From: an uncultured Pelagibacteraceae bacterium
Lineage (GTDB): Bacteria > Pseudomonadota > Alphaproteobacteria > Pelagibacterales > Pelagibacteraceae
Direction of reading: 5' to 3'
Assembly (NCBI GenBank): GCA_902582345.1
Contig: CACHRU010000003.1
Span: 48,815-112,814, forward strand
DNA: 64,000 bases
Numbering within the stretch: position 1 is the stretch's first letter; every line of letters begins with the position of its first letter. The position numbers were made by a program, and so were the translations under genes. Positions 54,096 through 62,367 of this stretch are shown in pieces. The notes below the pieces were generated by a model that was not told the DNA's origin, did not search any database, and saw only the letters and a list, made by a program, of their open reading frames with translations.

Positions 54096-54100
54096 ACAAT

Positions 54101-55249
54101 ATGTCTAAAAAAATAAAAGGAGTTAAAACTCCTTCAAGACGTAAGTTCTTTAAAGCAGCAGCAGCTACGGGTGCTGCAGCGGCAGCAACAGTTGCAATGC
54201 CAAACATTGCTTTTGGTGCACCGAAAACTTTAAAGATGCAAGCAGCTTGGCCATCAGGAGCAAATATATTCTTTGAAATGGCTGGCGACTACGCAAAAAT
54301 GGTAAGCGACATGTCAGGCGGCGAGTTAAAAATCGACCTGCAACCTGTTGGAGCAGTTGTAAAAACTGGTGAAATAGGTCAAGCAGTAAGTTCTGGTGTT
54401 TTAGATATGGGACACTGGGTAACAGCTTATTGGTACGGTAAAAATCCTGCAGCTTCACTATTTGGAACAGGTCCATCATATGGAATGTCATCTCAAGAAA
54501 TTATGGGATGGATAGAGTATGGTGGAGGTAGAAAACTATATGAGGAAACACTTGCAAAAGTAGGTTTCGATTATATTGGTTTCTTCCATATGCCAATGCC
54601 TGCTCAGCCTTTTGGATGGTTTAAAAAGAACGTAACAAAAGTATCTGATGTAAAAGGTATGAAGTATAGAACTGTTGGTTTAGCTACTAACGTACTAACA
54701 GCAATGGGAATGGTTGTAAGACAGTTACCAGGTGGTGAAATTCAGCCTGCTATGAAAACAGGTTTGATCGAAGCTGCTGAGTTTAACAACCCAACTTCAG
54801 ACTCTCAATTTGGTATGCAAGACGTTTCTAAGCATTATCACTTAGGAAGCTTCCACCAATCTCAAGAGATGTTTGAAATTCCAGTTAATAAGAAGACATT
54901 TAATGGATTATCGCCTAAACATCAGGCTATTCTAAAAAATGCTGCTTATGCTGCAAACAGCGATAACTACTTTAAAGCATTAGTAAGATACTCTGCTGAC
55001 TTATCTAAATTGATGAACCAGCACAAAGTAAATGTGTATCAAACTTCCGATGCAATCTTAGCTCAACAATTAAAAGGTTGGGACAAAGTAATTGGTGATT
55101 TCAATAAGAAAGATCCATTCTTTAAAAAGATCGTAGACTCGCAAAAAGCTTACGCTAAAAGAGTTATGAAATACTTACTCATGAACCAGCCTAATTATAA
55201 ATTGGCTTATGAGAATGAATTTGGCTCAATAGCAAAAGTTAAAATTTAA
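54101..55249 (+). CDS. dctP: TRAP transporter substrate-binding protein (DctP type)
   Basis: Periplasmic solute receptor of a Na+-dependent TRAP system. The 382-residue protein has a Tat-type signal (SRRKFFKAAAATGAAAAAT, cleavage near AFGA) and begins its mature part KTLKMQAAWPSG. Family blocks: GVLDMGHWVTAYWYGKNP, VKGMKYRTVG with the carboxylate-binding Arg (about 203), and AAEFNNPTSDSQFGMQDV, the solute/Na+ site of the 2-oxoacid (TakP-like) branch. GGGGG precedes the ATG by five bases and a terminator follows, both consistent with high expression. Confidence 0.94.
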   Translation: MSKKIKGVKTPSRRKFFKAAAATGAAAAATVAMPNIAFGAPKTLKMQAAWPSGANIFFEMAGDYAKMVSDMSGGELKIDLQPVGAVVKTGEIGQAVSSGVLDMGHWVTAYWYGKNPAASLFGTGPSYGMSSQEIMGWIEYGGGRKLYEETLAKVGFDYIGFFHMPMPAQPFGWFKKNVTKVSDVKGMKYRTVGLATNVLTAMGMVVRQLPGGEIQPAMKTGLIEAAEFNNPTSDSQFGMQDVSKHYHLGSFHQSQEMFEIPVNKKTFNGLSPKHQAILKNAAYAANSDNYFKALVRYSADLSKLMNQHKVNVYQTSDAILAQQLKGWDKVIGDFNKKDPFFKKIVDSQKAYAKRVMKYLLMNQPNYKLAYENEFGSIAKVKI

Positions 55250-55263
55250 ACTTCAATTAATTT

Positions 55264-55293
55264 AAAAGGGGGCTAAATTGCCCCCTTTTTTTT
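55264..55293 (+). terminator. Intrinsic terminator between dctP and dctQ
   Basis: AAAAGGGGGC-taaatt-GCCCCCTTTT with a following run of T (55286-55293): a 10-bp stem, GC-rich core and U-tract. It lies 15 bases past the dctP stop inside the transporter operon, so most transcripts should end after the binding protein and fewer continue into the permease genes. Confidence 0.9.
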
Positions 55294-55330
55294 ATAGTAA
55301 AATTAAAAAAAGTAGATTAATTTAAACCTT

Positions 55331-55915
55331 ATGAGATCTTTTATCTATTTCGCAGATCATCTAAGTACCTCAGTCGGTAAAGCTTTTTCTTGGTGTATTG
55401 TTATTTTGATGGGAGGTACATGTTACGAAGTTGTAATGGCATATGCTTTCAATGCTCCAACTTTATGGAATTTTGATTTTAGTCTTCAAATGTATGGTGC
55501 AATATTTATGATGGCAGGAGCTTATACGCTATCAACTGAAGCTCATGTCAGAGGCGATGTAATTTACAGACTATTTAAACCAAGAACTCAAGGCTATATA
55601 GATTTAATTTTATATTTTATTTTCTTCTTTCCAGGAGTAATAGCTTTAGCTTTTTATGGTTTTGAATATGCTTCACTGGCTTGGAAAATTAAAGAAACAA
55701 GCTGGAATAGTCCTGCACAAATCCAGATTTATATGGCGAAAGCACTAATACCATCAGCCGGAGTTCTACTTATTATACAAGGTATCAGCGAGGTCTTTAG
55801 ATCAATAATTTGTATTCAAACAGGTCACTGGCCTGCTCGTATGGTTGTGGCAGAAGAAACTGAAAAGATTTTAATGAGAACATCACAAGACGAGGATCAA
55901 AAAGATGTTATTTAA
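55331..55915 (+). CDS. dctQ: TRAP transporter small permease subunit (DctQ)
   Basis: Small four-helix membrane subunit that partners DctM. The 194-residue protein begins RSFIYFADHLSTSVGKAF, has 'YGAIFMMAGAYTLSTEAHVRGDVI' (about 58-81) with the family's H-V-R-x-D pattern, and two further TMs. The tail is acidic. No Shine-Dalgarno is obvious. It overlaps dctM by eleven bases and is separated from dctP by the terminator. Confidence 0.93.
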   Translation: MRSFIYFADHLSTSVGKAFSWCIVILMGGTCYEVVMAYAFNAPTLWNFDFSLQMYGAIFMMAGAYTLSTEAHVRGDVIYRLFKPRTQGYIDLILYFIFFFPGVIALAFYGFEYASLAWKIKETSWNSPAQIQIYMAKALIPSAGVLLIIQGISEVFRSIICIQTGHWPARMVVAEETEKILMRTSQDEDQKDVI

Positions 55916-57266
55916 TTTAACAAACCCAGAAGTTGCAATATTTATGATGGCAATTTTTTTATTTGCAGTTCTTTTGGGTTTTCCAATAGCGTTTACATTA
56001 ATGGCGATGGGAGTCGGCTTTGGTTATTACGCTTATTATGATCCAACTCGAATGGAGCACTTGTTAGATAATAGAATTTTTCAATTGTTTGTACAAAATA
56101 CATACACAGTGATGGATAATACAGTTTTAACAGCTGTACCTTTATTTTTATTTATGGGTTATTTGGTTGAGAGAGCAGGAATCGTATCTAGATTATTCTT
56201 TGCTATAAGATTGGCTTCACATAGACTACCAGCTTCTATGGCTGTGGCCGCATTAATAACATGTGCTCTTTTTTCAACAGCTACTGGAATAATCGGGGCA
56301 GTAGTTACTTTGATGGGATTATTGGCTTGGCCGGCCATGATCAGAGCTGGTTATGATAAAAAATTTGCCTCGGGTGTCATTTGCTCAGGTGGATGTTTGG
56401 GAATTTTAATTCCCCCAAGTATTATGTTAATAGTTTACTCTGTAATTGCTCAATTATCTCCTTTAAGATTATTTGCTGCAGCTATATTTCCTGGATTGTT
56501 ATTAGCTGGCTTGTATATTGCTTACGCTATAATAAGAGCATATTTAAATCCATCGATAGCACCCAAACCACAAGAAGGAGAAATACCTCCAAGATCTAAA
56601 ATTTTAAAAGAAGTTTTAGTTTCTTTTCTTCCCCTTTTTTCTCTTATTATATTAGTATTAGGAACAATATTAGGTGGTCTTGCTACACCAGCTGAGGCTG
56701 CAGGTGTTGGTGCTTTTGGGGCGATTGTTCTATCTTATTTTTATAAAACTCTTAAATGGAAAAATTTTAAGGAGTCCGTATTTCTTACTGCTAAAACTAC
56801 TGCAATGATAATGTGGTTGTTTATCGGCTCTTGGACATTTGCCTCAGTATTTTCCTATTTGGGAGGCCACGAGGTATTTGAACATTTTTTTAAATCAATG
56901 AATATTGCCCCTTGGCAATTTTTAGTTATAACGCAAATAATAATTTTTTTACTTGGTTGGCCATTAGAGTGGACCGAAATATTAATTATATTTGTGCCAA
57001 TATTTTTGCCTTTAGTAGAATTTTTTGGAGTAAATCCCTACTTTTTTGCAATGCTTATTGCCTTAAATTTACAAACTTCATTTTTAACGCCACCAATGGC
57101 AATGTCTGCCTATTATCTGAAAGGTGTTCAAACAAAAAATGTTGAGTTATTAGATATTTTTAGAGGAATAATGCCTTTCTTAGCAATCGTTATATTTGCC
57201 ATGGTTCTAATGTATATGTTTCCAGGTATAGCTCTTTGGCTACCAGATGCTTTATTTGCTAACTAA
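55905..57266 (+). CDS. dctM: TRAP transporter large permease subunit (DctM)
   Basis: Main translocation subunit, about 12 hydrophobic helices in 453 residues. Typical blocks: LLGFPIAFTLMAMGVGFGYY near the start, 'FMGYLVERAGIVSRLF', TGIIGAVVTLMGLLAWPAM, CSGGCLGILIPPSIMLIVYS (about 160-179) and GGLATPAEAAGVGAFGAIVL. The IPPS and TPAEAA motifs are hallmarks of the family. With dctP and dctQ it probably imports 2-hydroxy- or 2-oxo-monocarboxylates, an inference from neighbours. Confidence 0.95.
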   Translation: MLFNLTNPEVAIFMMAIFLFAVLLGFPIAFTLMAMGVGFGYYAYYDPTRMEHLLDNRIFQLFVQNTYTVMDNTVLTAVPLFLFMGYLVERAGIVSRLFFAIRLASHRLPASMAVAALITCALFSTATGIIGAVVTLMGLLAWPAMIRAGYDKKFASGVICSGGCLGILIPPSIMLIVYSVIAQLSPLRLFAAAIFPGLLLAGLYIAYAIIRAYLNPSIAPKPQEGEIPPRSKILKEVLVSFLPLFSLIILVLGTILGGLATPAEAAGVGAFGAIVLSYFYKTLKWKNFKESVFLTAKTTAMIMWLFIGSWTFASVFSYLGGHEVFEHFFKSMNIAPWQFLVITQIIIFLLGWPLEWTEILIIFVPIFLPLVEFFGVNPYFFAMLIALNLQTSFLTPPMAMSAYYLKGVQTKNVELLDIFRGIMPFLAIVIFAMVLMYMFPGIALWLPDALFAN

Positions 57267-57274
57267 AAAACACA

Positions 57275-58606
57275 ATGATAGAAACTGCTTCTTTAAATGC
57301 AAATGAGTTGGTTGCAAAATTAAAAACTGGTGAAATCTCGTCCGTTGACTTATGCAAAGCTTACATAAAAAGAATTGAGAAGTTTGAAAAAGATGTTCAG
57401 GCTTGGGAATTTTTAGATAAAAAGATTCTCCTTGAGAAAGCTGAAGAAGCTGACAATTATAGAAAGTCAGGCAAACCAACTGGTCCTTTACATGGTCTTC
57501 CTGTGGCAATCAAAGATATTATTGGAACTTATGATATGCCAACCGAATGTGGAACAGTTTTCAGAAAAAAAATGTCAAGCTCTCAGGATTCAGAAATAGT
57601 AAATTTGTTAAAAACTGCAGGTGCAATAATTATGGGAAAAACAGTAACTTGTGAGTTAGCTTATATACATCCCAGCAAAACGAAAAATCCCCACGATTAT
57701 TCAAGAACGCCTGGTGGTTCATCAAGTGGTTCAGCAGCTGTAATAGCTTCGCATATGGCTCATTTATCAATTGGTTCTCAAACAGGTGGATCGGTAATAA
57801 GACCAGCATCTTACTGTGGTGTTGTTGGCTACAAGCCTTCATATGGACTAATTTCTAGAAGTGGAGTTTTAAAGACATCAGATAAACTTGATACGATTGG
57901 TGTATTTGGAAAAACTGTTAAAGATGTTGCCTTACTCGCAAAAACTTTAATAAAAAAAGATTTATATGATCCCGCAACAGTTCACTTTGCTGCAGATGAT
58001 ATGATAAAAGTTTGTGATGAGGGCCCAATTTTTGAACCAAAATTTATTTTTTATAAAACAAGTAATTGGAAAGATATTAATAAAGAGTCACAAAAAGCAT
58101 TTGAATTTTTTATAAAAAAATTTAAAAAGAATATCGAGATTTTTGATACACCTTCATACTTTAAGAAAATACCTGAATATCATAAAATAATTCATGAAAC
58201 AGACTTAGCTAATAATTTTCAAGTATATTATAAAAAAGATAAGAAGAAACTTTCAAGGGAGATGAGAGAAGCAATTGAGAGAGGCATGAAGTACTCAGCT
58301 AACGAGTATACCGATGCTATTGATTTCATGAAACAAAGCTATGAGTCTTTCAAAGAAGTTTTTGAAGATTATCACGGAATTATAACCCCGTCTTCTAGCG
58401 GAGTTGCCGACAAAGGTCTAAAATCCACAGGTAGTGCAGATTTTCAAAAAATTTGGACCTATTTAGGTTTGCCGACTATTTCACTCCCTTTACTAACAGG
58501 TGAAAATAACTTACCATTAGGAATTCAGTTAGTTGGGAATAAACTTGATGACCTTAGATTTCTGGGTACAGCCAACTGGTTAGAAAAAAATTGTAAAGAT
58601 GAATAG
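57275..58606 (+). CDS. Amidase-signature-family hydrolase
   Basis: Amide hydrolase of the Ser-cisSer-Lys class (GatA/amidase family), 443 residues. Catalytic Lys is in LPVAIKDIIGTYD (about 77), and the signature PGGSSSGSAAVIASHMA (about 148-164) is followed by GSQTGGSVIRPASYCGVVGYKPSYG with the second Ser (in parts). It lacks partner GatB/GatC genes here, so a catabolic amidase is likelier than tRNA amidotransferase. It could release acids or ammonia from amides brought in by neighbouring transporters. Confidence 0.9.
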   Translation: MIETASLNANELVAKLKTGEISSVDLCKAYIKRIEKFEKDVQAWEFLDKKILLEKAEEADNYRKSGKPTGPLHGLPVAIKDIIGTYDMPTECGTVFRKKMSSSQDSEIVNLLKTAGAIIMGKTVTCELAYIHPSKTKNPHDYSRTPGGSSSGSAAVIASHMAHLSIGSQTGGSVIRPASYCGVVGYKPSYGLISRSGVLKTSDKLDTIGVFGKTVKDVALLAKTLIKKDLYDPATVHFAADDMIKVCDEGPIFEPKFIFYKTSNWKDINKESQKAFEFFIKKFKKNIEIFDTPSYFKKIPEYHKIIHETDLANNFQVYYKKDKKKLSREMREAIERGMKYSANEYTDAIDFMKQSYESFKEVFEDYHGIITPSSSGVADKGLKSTGSADFQKIWTYLGLPTISLPLLTGENNLPLGIQLVGNKLDDLRFLGTANWLEKNCKDE

Positions 58607-58781
58607 TAAACTTACTACAATAATAGGATGTGGATTATGCATTGCCTTTTTAATTGGTTTAGCAACTACATTGACGCGGTCAATGATGATTGGTTTTAAA
58701 GATGTGTTACCCGTATACATACTTATGGGCTTAGTAATTGTAATGATGCTTTATGAAGCCTTTTTTGACAAAAAAAAGTAA
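58599..58781 (+). CDS. Small two-helix membrane protein
   Basis: A 60-residue protein with two hydrophobic segments (IIGCGLCIAFLIGLATTL and VLPVYILMGLVIVMMLYEA) and a charged end (FFDKKK). It overlaps the amidase by eight bases and the EamA gene by 29, suggesting real translation within the operon. I do not recognise a family. Confidence 0.6.
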   Translation: MNSKLTTIIGCGLCIAFLIGLATTLTRSMMIGFKDVLPVYILMGLVIVMMLYEAFFDKKK

Positions 58782-59661
58782 TCTTTACCCTTATTTATTA
58801 TTATTTATTCAACCAATTTTTATGGCAACTAATATAATTGTTGCTAGAGGTGGAGTTGAGTATGTACCACCAATTTCTTTAGCTTTTTGGAGATGGTTTT
58901 TTGTTTTTTTAATCTTAGCTCCCTTTTTTTATTTAGAAATTTATAAGAAGAGAAAAATTTTCAAAAAAGAGTTTTTAAAATTATTTTTTCTAGGTTTCAT
59001 GGGTTGTGGTGTTTGTGGAGCATTTCCTTTTATTGCTGGAATGTCAACAACGATGGCAAATATGGGTATAATATATACATCCTCTCCAGTTTTTATAATA
59101 ATTCTCTCTGTATTTATTTTTGGAGAAAAAGTAGGCTTAAGTAGAATTTTTGGACTTATAATTTGTTTGATAGGAGTCGTAACGATTATAACAAAAGGAA
59201 ACATAAATTACCTTTTGAACTTTAGTTTCACATCTGGAGATTTTTGGATGTTAGGTGCTGCAGCTGGATGGGCTTTATATTCTATTTATCTTTTAAATTG
59301 GAAAAGTAGCTTTAGCTTAATGGGCAGGTTCACATTAATAGCTTTTTTTGGTTTTATTTCTCTATTACCTTTTTATATGCTTGAGCAAGCTTTTCTTTTT
59401 AAAACAAATTTCAATTTAATCTTTTTTGCTTGGGTTTTATTTGCGGCTGTTTCACCTGGAATTATCGCTTTTACTCTTTATACAAAAGTACAAAGACATT
59501 TGGGTGCCTCATTGACTGGATTTACACTATACTTATTTGCGGTGTATGGTGCAATTTTTGGCATAATTATTTTTGAAGAAATATTAATGCCGTTTCATTA
59601 TTTTGGGGGTGCCTTGGTTTTTGTAGGAGTATATTTAGCAAGGAAAATAAAATCATCATGA
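58753..59661 (+). CDS. EamA/DMT-family membrane transporter
   Basis: Ten-helix metabolite exporter of the drug/metabolite transporter superfamily, 302 residues with the duplicated five-helix EamA repeat (about 10-145 and 155-298). Family features include the Pro-rich VPPISLAFWRWFF start, IYTSSPVFIIILSVFIFGEKV near 100-120 and 'FTLYLFAVYGAIFGIIIFEEIL' near the end. Substrate unknown; export of amino acids or organic acids would fit the neighbourhood. Start chosen at ATG 58753 inside the preceding gene. Confidence 0.88.
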   Translation: MKPFLTKKSNLYPYLLLFIQPIFMATNIIVARGGVEYVPPISLAFWRWFFVFLILAPFFYLEIYKKRKIFKKEFLKLFFLGFMGCGVCGAFPFIAGMSTTMANMGIIYTSSPVFIIILSVFIFGEKVGLSRIFGLIICLIGVVTIITKGNINYLLNFSFTSGDFWMLGAAAGWALYSIYLLNWKSSFSLMGRFTLIAFFGFISLLPFYMLEQAFLFKTNFNLIFFAWVLFAAVSPGIIAFTLYTKVQRHLGASLTGFTLYLFAVYGAIFGIIIFEEILMPFHYFGGALVFVGVYLARKIKSS

Positions 59662-60458
59662 AATATATTTATATTTTTTTCACATCAGCATTATTCATCT
59701 ATTTAATACTTTTAACTTTAATATATTTTAATCAAAGAAAATTACTCTATCTGCCAAGTGAAAATAATTATTTAGACGATCCTATTAAATTTGATTATAC
59801 CGAATATTTTATTGAAGTTGATAAAAATATAAAAATTAGATCGTGGTTTATTAAAAAAGATTTAAAAAACTATAAAACTCTTTTGTTTTTTCATGGAAAT
59901 GCTGGCAACTTATTTAATAGATCTTATAAGTTGAATAAACTTAGTGAATTGAATTTGAATATCCTTATTATCTCATGGCGAAGTTTTAGTGGCAATCCTG
60001 GTGAACCAACTGAAAGCAATTTATATAAAGATGCAAAAAAGGCTGTTCAATGGTTAAATAAAAAAGGTGTTAATTCTAAAAATATTATCTTATATGGCGA
60101 GTCATTAGGAACAGGTGTAGCAGTAGAAATAGGCCAGAGTAACAATTTTGATAGTATAATTCTTGAGTCCCCCTATACATCAATGACGAAAGCGGCAAAA
60201 ATTTATTATCCCTACCTTCCAGTAAAATTTTTATTAAAAGATAAGTATGATTCAGAAACAAAAATAAAAAAAATTGAAACTCCAATCCTGATAATGCACG
60301 GAAAAAAAGATAATATTATACCATTTCATATGGGAAAAAAATTATTTGATATAGCAAACCAGCCAAAAAAATTTTTACAAATTAATGATGATGATCATAT
60401 GTTAACCTTCAATGAAAAATTAATTTTTGAGATTAAAAATTTTATTGAAAAAAACTAA
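59658..60458 (+). CDS. Membrane-anchored alpha/beta hydrolase (BEM46/ABHD13-like)
   Basis: Serine hydrolase anchored by one N-terminal TM (YIFFTSALFIYLILLTLIYF). The 266-residue protein has oxyanion-region FFHGNAGNLFNRS (about 77-89), nucleophile elbow ILYGESLGTGVAVE (Ser about 154), LESPYTSM, an Asp in ILIMHGKKDNIIPF (about 220), and a His in DDDHMLTFNE (His about 248). Substrate unknown. It overlaps EamA by four bases; its stop is nested (CTAA) with ftsY. Confidence 0.88.
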   Translation: MKYIYIFFTSALFIYLILLTLIYFNQRKLLYLPSENNYLDDPIKFDYTEYFIEVDKNIKIRSWFIKKDLKNYKTLLFFHGNAGNLFNRSYKLNKLSELNLNILIISWRSFSGNPGEPTESNLYKDAKKAVQWLNKKGVNSKNIILYGESLGTGVAVEIGQSNNFDSIILESPYTSMTKAAKIYYPYLPVKFLLKDKYDSETKIKKIETPILIMHGKKDNIIPFHMGKKLFDIANQPKKFLQINDDDHMLTFNEKLIFEIKNFIEKN

Positions 60459-61372
60459 TTTACAGATAGTAAAGTTTTTGCAAATAAATCTGCCTTAAAA
60501 GGTTGTAAGTCATCCTCTTTTTCACCCATACCAATAGCAACGATTGGTAAATTATATTTTTTACAAATTGCTAACACCACCCCACCTTTTGCTGTGCTAT
60601 CTAGTTTTGTAATTATTAACCCACTGAGGTTATGAATTTTTGAAAATTCTTCAACTTGATTAATAGCATTTTGCCCTGTAGTTGCATCTAATACTAAAAT
60701 TGTTTCATTTGGATAGTTCTCATCAATTTTCTTCAAAACGCTAATAATTTTTTTGTATTCTTCCATAAGGTTTTTTTTATTTTGTAATCTGCCAGCTGTA
60801 TCAATTAATGCTACATCTATTTGATTTTTTTTAGTGAACTCTGCAGTCTTGTATGCAACAGAGGCAGGGTCACTTCCTGTTTCGGACTTCACTATGTCTG
60901 CTTTTATCTTTCTTGCCCATAAATCAAGCTGATCTATTGCTGCTGCTCGAAAAGTATCTGCTGCTCCAAACACTACCGACTTATTATTATCTTTAAAAAA
61001 TTTTCCAATTTTTCCAATAGTCGTTGTTTTTCCAACACCGTTAACGCCTGAGACTACAATAACAGCAGATTTGTTATTGCCAAGATCATCTAAGTTTTTT
61101 TCATACTTTAAAAGATCTAATGAAAGCTTATCAGCCAATAATCTTATTATTTCTTTATGATCATCTAATTTTTTATCTATTCTAAATTTTTCAAAATCAT
61201 TTCTTAGATTTTTTGCCGTCTCTACTCCAACATCTGAACTAATTAGTAAATCTTCAAATTCTTCTAGTATGTTTTTATCGATTTTTCTTTTTTGAAATAT
61301 ATTATTAATACCCTCAGATAATGCCGAGGAACTTTTATTTAATCCTATTTTAAATTTATCAAATAAATCCAT
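60455..61372 (-). CDS. ftsY: SRP receptor FtsY
   Basis: Membrane receptor GTPase that docks Ffh-ribosome complexes at the translocon. The 305-residue form is a compact NG domain with no acidic A domain. G motifs: GVNGVGKTTTIGKIG (about 110-124), DTFRAAA, ALIDTAGRLQNKKNL (about 191-205), TKLDSTAKGG, and IVAIGMGEKEDDLQPF. It abuts dapF (one base) on the minus strand, while its partner Ffh is encoded divergently at 62368. Confidence 0.97.
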   Translation of the reverse strand: MDLFDKFKIGLNKSSSALSEGINNIFQKRKIDKNILEEFEDLLISSDVGVETAKNLRNDFEKFRIDKKLDDHKEIIRLLADKLSLDLLKYEKNLDDLGNNKSAVIVVSGVNGVGKTTTIGKIGKFFKDNNKSVVFGAADTFRAAAIDQLDLWARKIKADIVKSETGSDPASVAYKTAEFTKKNQIDVALIDTAGRLQNKKNLMEEYKKIISVLKKIDENYPNETILVLDATTGQNAINQVEEFSKIHNLSGLIITKLDSTAKGGVVLAICKKYNLPIVAIGMGEKEDDLQPFKADLFAKTLLSVN

Positions 61373-62203
61373 TCAGATCTCAAGTTTAGTATGTCTTATT
61401 TCTGAAACCGGACCTCTCATAAATATATTGAGATCTGCGTCCATTTTTATATTTAAACTTCCTTCTTCGAATTTAATATTAATATCATTTTTAGTTAACT
61501 TCTTAATAAACGCTGCAACAGCTGTAGCACAAGCAGCTGTTCCACATGCTTTTGTTAGTCCAGCACCACGTTCCCATACGTTTACTGTAATATTGTTTTC
61601 ATCATCTATTTGAGCAAAAGTAACATTTGTTCTTTCTGGAAATAATTCATGATTCTCTATTTTAGGTCCTATCATTTTTAGATCATATTCAAAACAATTT
61701 TTGACGAAAAAAATTATATGGGGATTTCCTATATTAAGGCTAAATCCATCAGTGAATTTTTTACCATCAATATCTAGAGTTATATTTTTGTGATTTAACT
61801 TTTCTTTTAATGGAATCTTAGTCCATTCAAATACAGGTTTCCCCATTTCCAATTGAACATCTGACTCCCCAATAATTTTTGCATTAAGCAATCTATTATT
61901 TGTTCTTAATTTGATTTCTTTATTATTTAAATCTTTGCTTAATAAGTAAGCTACACACCTACTTCCATTTCCACACGCACTTACCTCACCACCATCTGAA
62001 TTGAAGATGGTTATTGGAAATGTGTTATTAATTTCTTTTTCAATAAATATCATTTGGTCAAATTCAATATTACGGTGAAAAGACTTTAGATTACCCAAAT
62101 AAATTATTTTTTCTTTGGGTATATTTATGGAGTTTTCTCTTCTATCTATAATAATAAACCTATTACCTAGACCCTCCATTCTAATAGCATTAATCAAAGG
62201 CAT
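61373..62203 (-). CDS. dapF: Diaminopimelate epimerase
   Basis: Converts LL- to meso-diaminopimelate for lysine and peptidoglycan synthesis. The 276-residue enzyme has both active-site Cys motifs: SACGNGSRCVAYLL (about 75-88) and GLTKACGTAACATAVAAF (about 215-232), plus NIGNPHIIFFV and ERTNVTFAQI. The start is 'MPLINAIRMEGLGNRFIIID'. It is the first gene of the pair dapF-ftsY, divergent from the ffh leader across 164 bases. Confidence 0.96.
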   Translation of the reverse strand: MPLINAIRMEGLGNRFIIIDRRENSINIPKEKIIYLGNLKSFHRNIEFDQMIFIEKEINNTFPITIFNSDGGEVSACGNGSRCVAYLLSKDLNNKEIKLRTNNRLLNAKIIGESDVQLEMGKPVFEWTKIPLKEKLNHKNITLDIDGKKFTDGFSLNIGNPHIIFFVKNCFEYDLKMIGPKIENHELFPERTNVTFAQIDDENNITVNVWERGAGLTKACGTAACATAVAAFIKKLTKNDINIKFEEGSLNIKMDADLNIFMRGPVSEIRHTKLEI

Positions 62204-62228
62204 ATTAGTAGATTAGTATAATTATTCA

Positions 62229-62257
62229 TTGACTTTTAAAACCCCTAATTGTACCTT
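62229..62257 (+). promoter_or_regulatory. Candidate promoter of the ffh leader RNA
   Basis: TTGACT at 62229-62234, a 17-base spacer, and TACCTT at 62252-62257. The expected start (about 62264) lies just before the first leader hairpin at 62268. The -35 is five of six to consensus, the -10 only three of six. Confidence 0.45.
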
Positions 62258-62261
62258 CAAC

Positions 62262-62360
62262 CACTTTCCGCAAATACACGTGTTTTTGCGGTGCTCTTAG
62301 AAATAAGAGGATCGACACCAGTCAGCGAGGGTTCGCCCACTGGTGCGATAGGTGCTGGAG
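62262..62360 (+). ncRNA. GC-rich structured RNA element upstream of ffh (leader or small RNA)
   Basis: About 52 of these 99 bases are G or C, against roughly 30% around them, a usual sign of structured RNA in AT-rich genomes. Three hairpins are visible: 62268-62291 (12-bp arms CCGCAAATACAC / GTGTTTTTGCGG, one mismatch); 62294-62309 (CTCTTA-GAAA-TAAGAG, a GNRA loop); and 62311-62349 (ATCG-A-CACCAGT paired with ACTGGTG-CGAT, with an inner GGG-TTCG-CCC). GGAG at 62357-62360 is the ffh ribosome site. It lacks the GGAAG/AGCAGCC core of 4.5S RNA. I do not recognise a known family. Confidence 0.65.
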
Positions 62361-62367
62361 CATTTAA

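Noticed and set aside
62262..62360. 4.5S (SRP) RNA gene
   Set aside because: It lies beside ffh and has the right length, but the conserved domain IV core (GGAAG loop, AGCAGCC) is absent and the ends do not pair.
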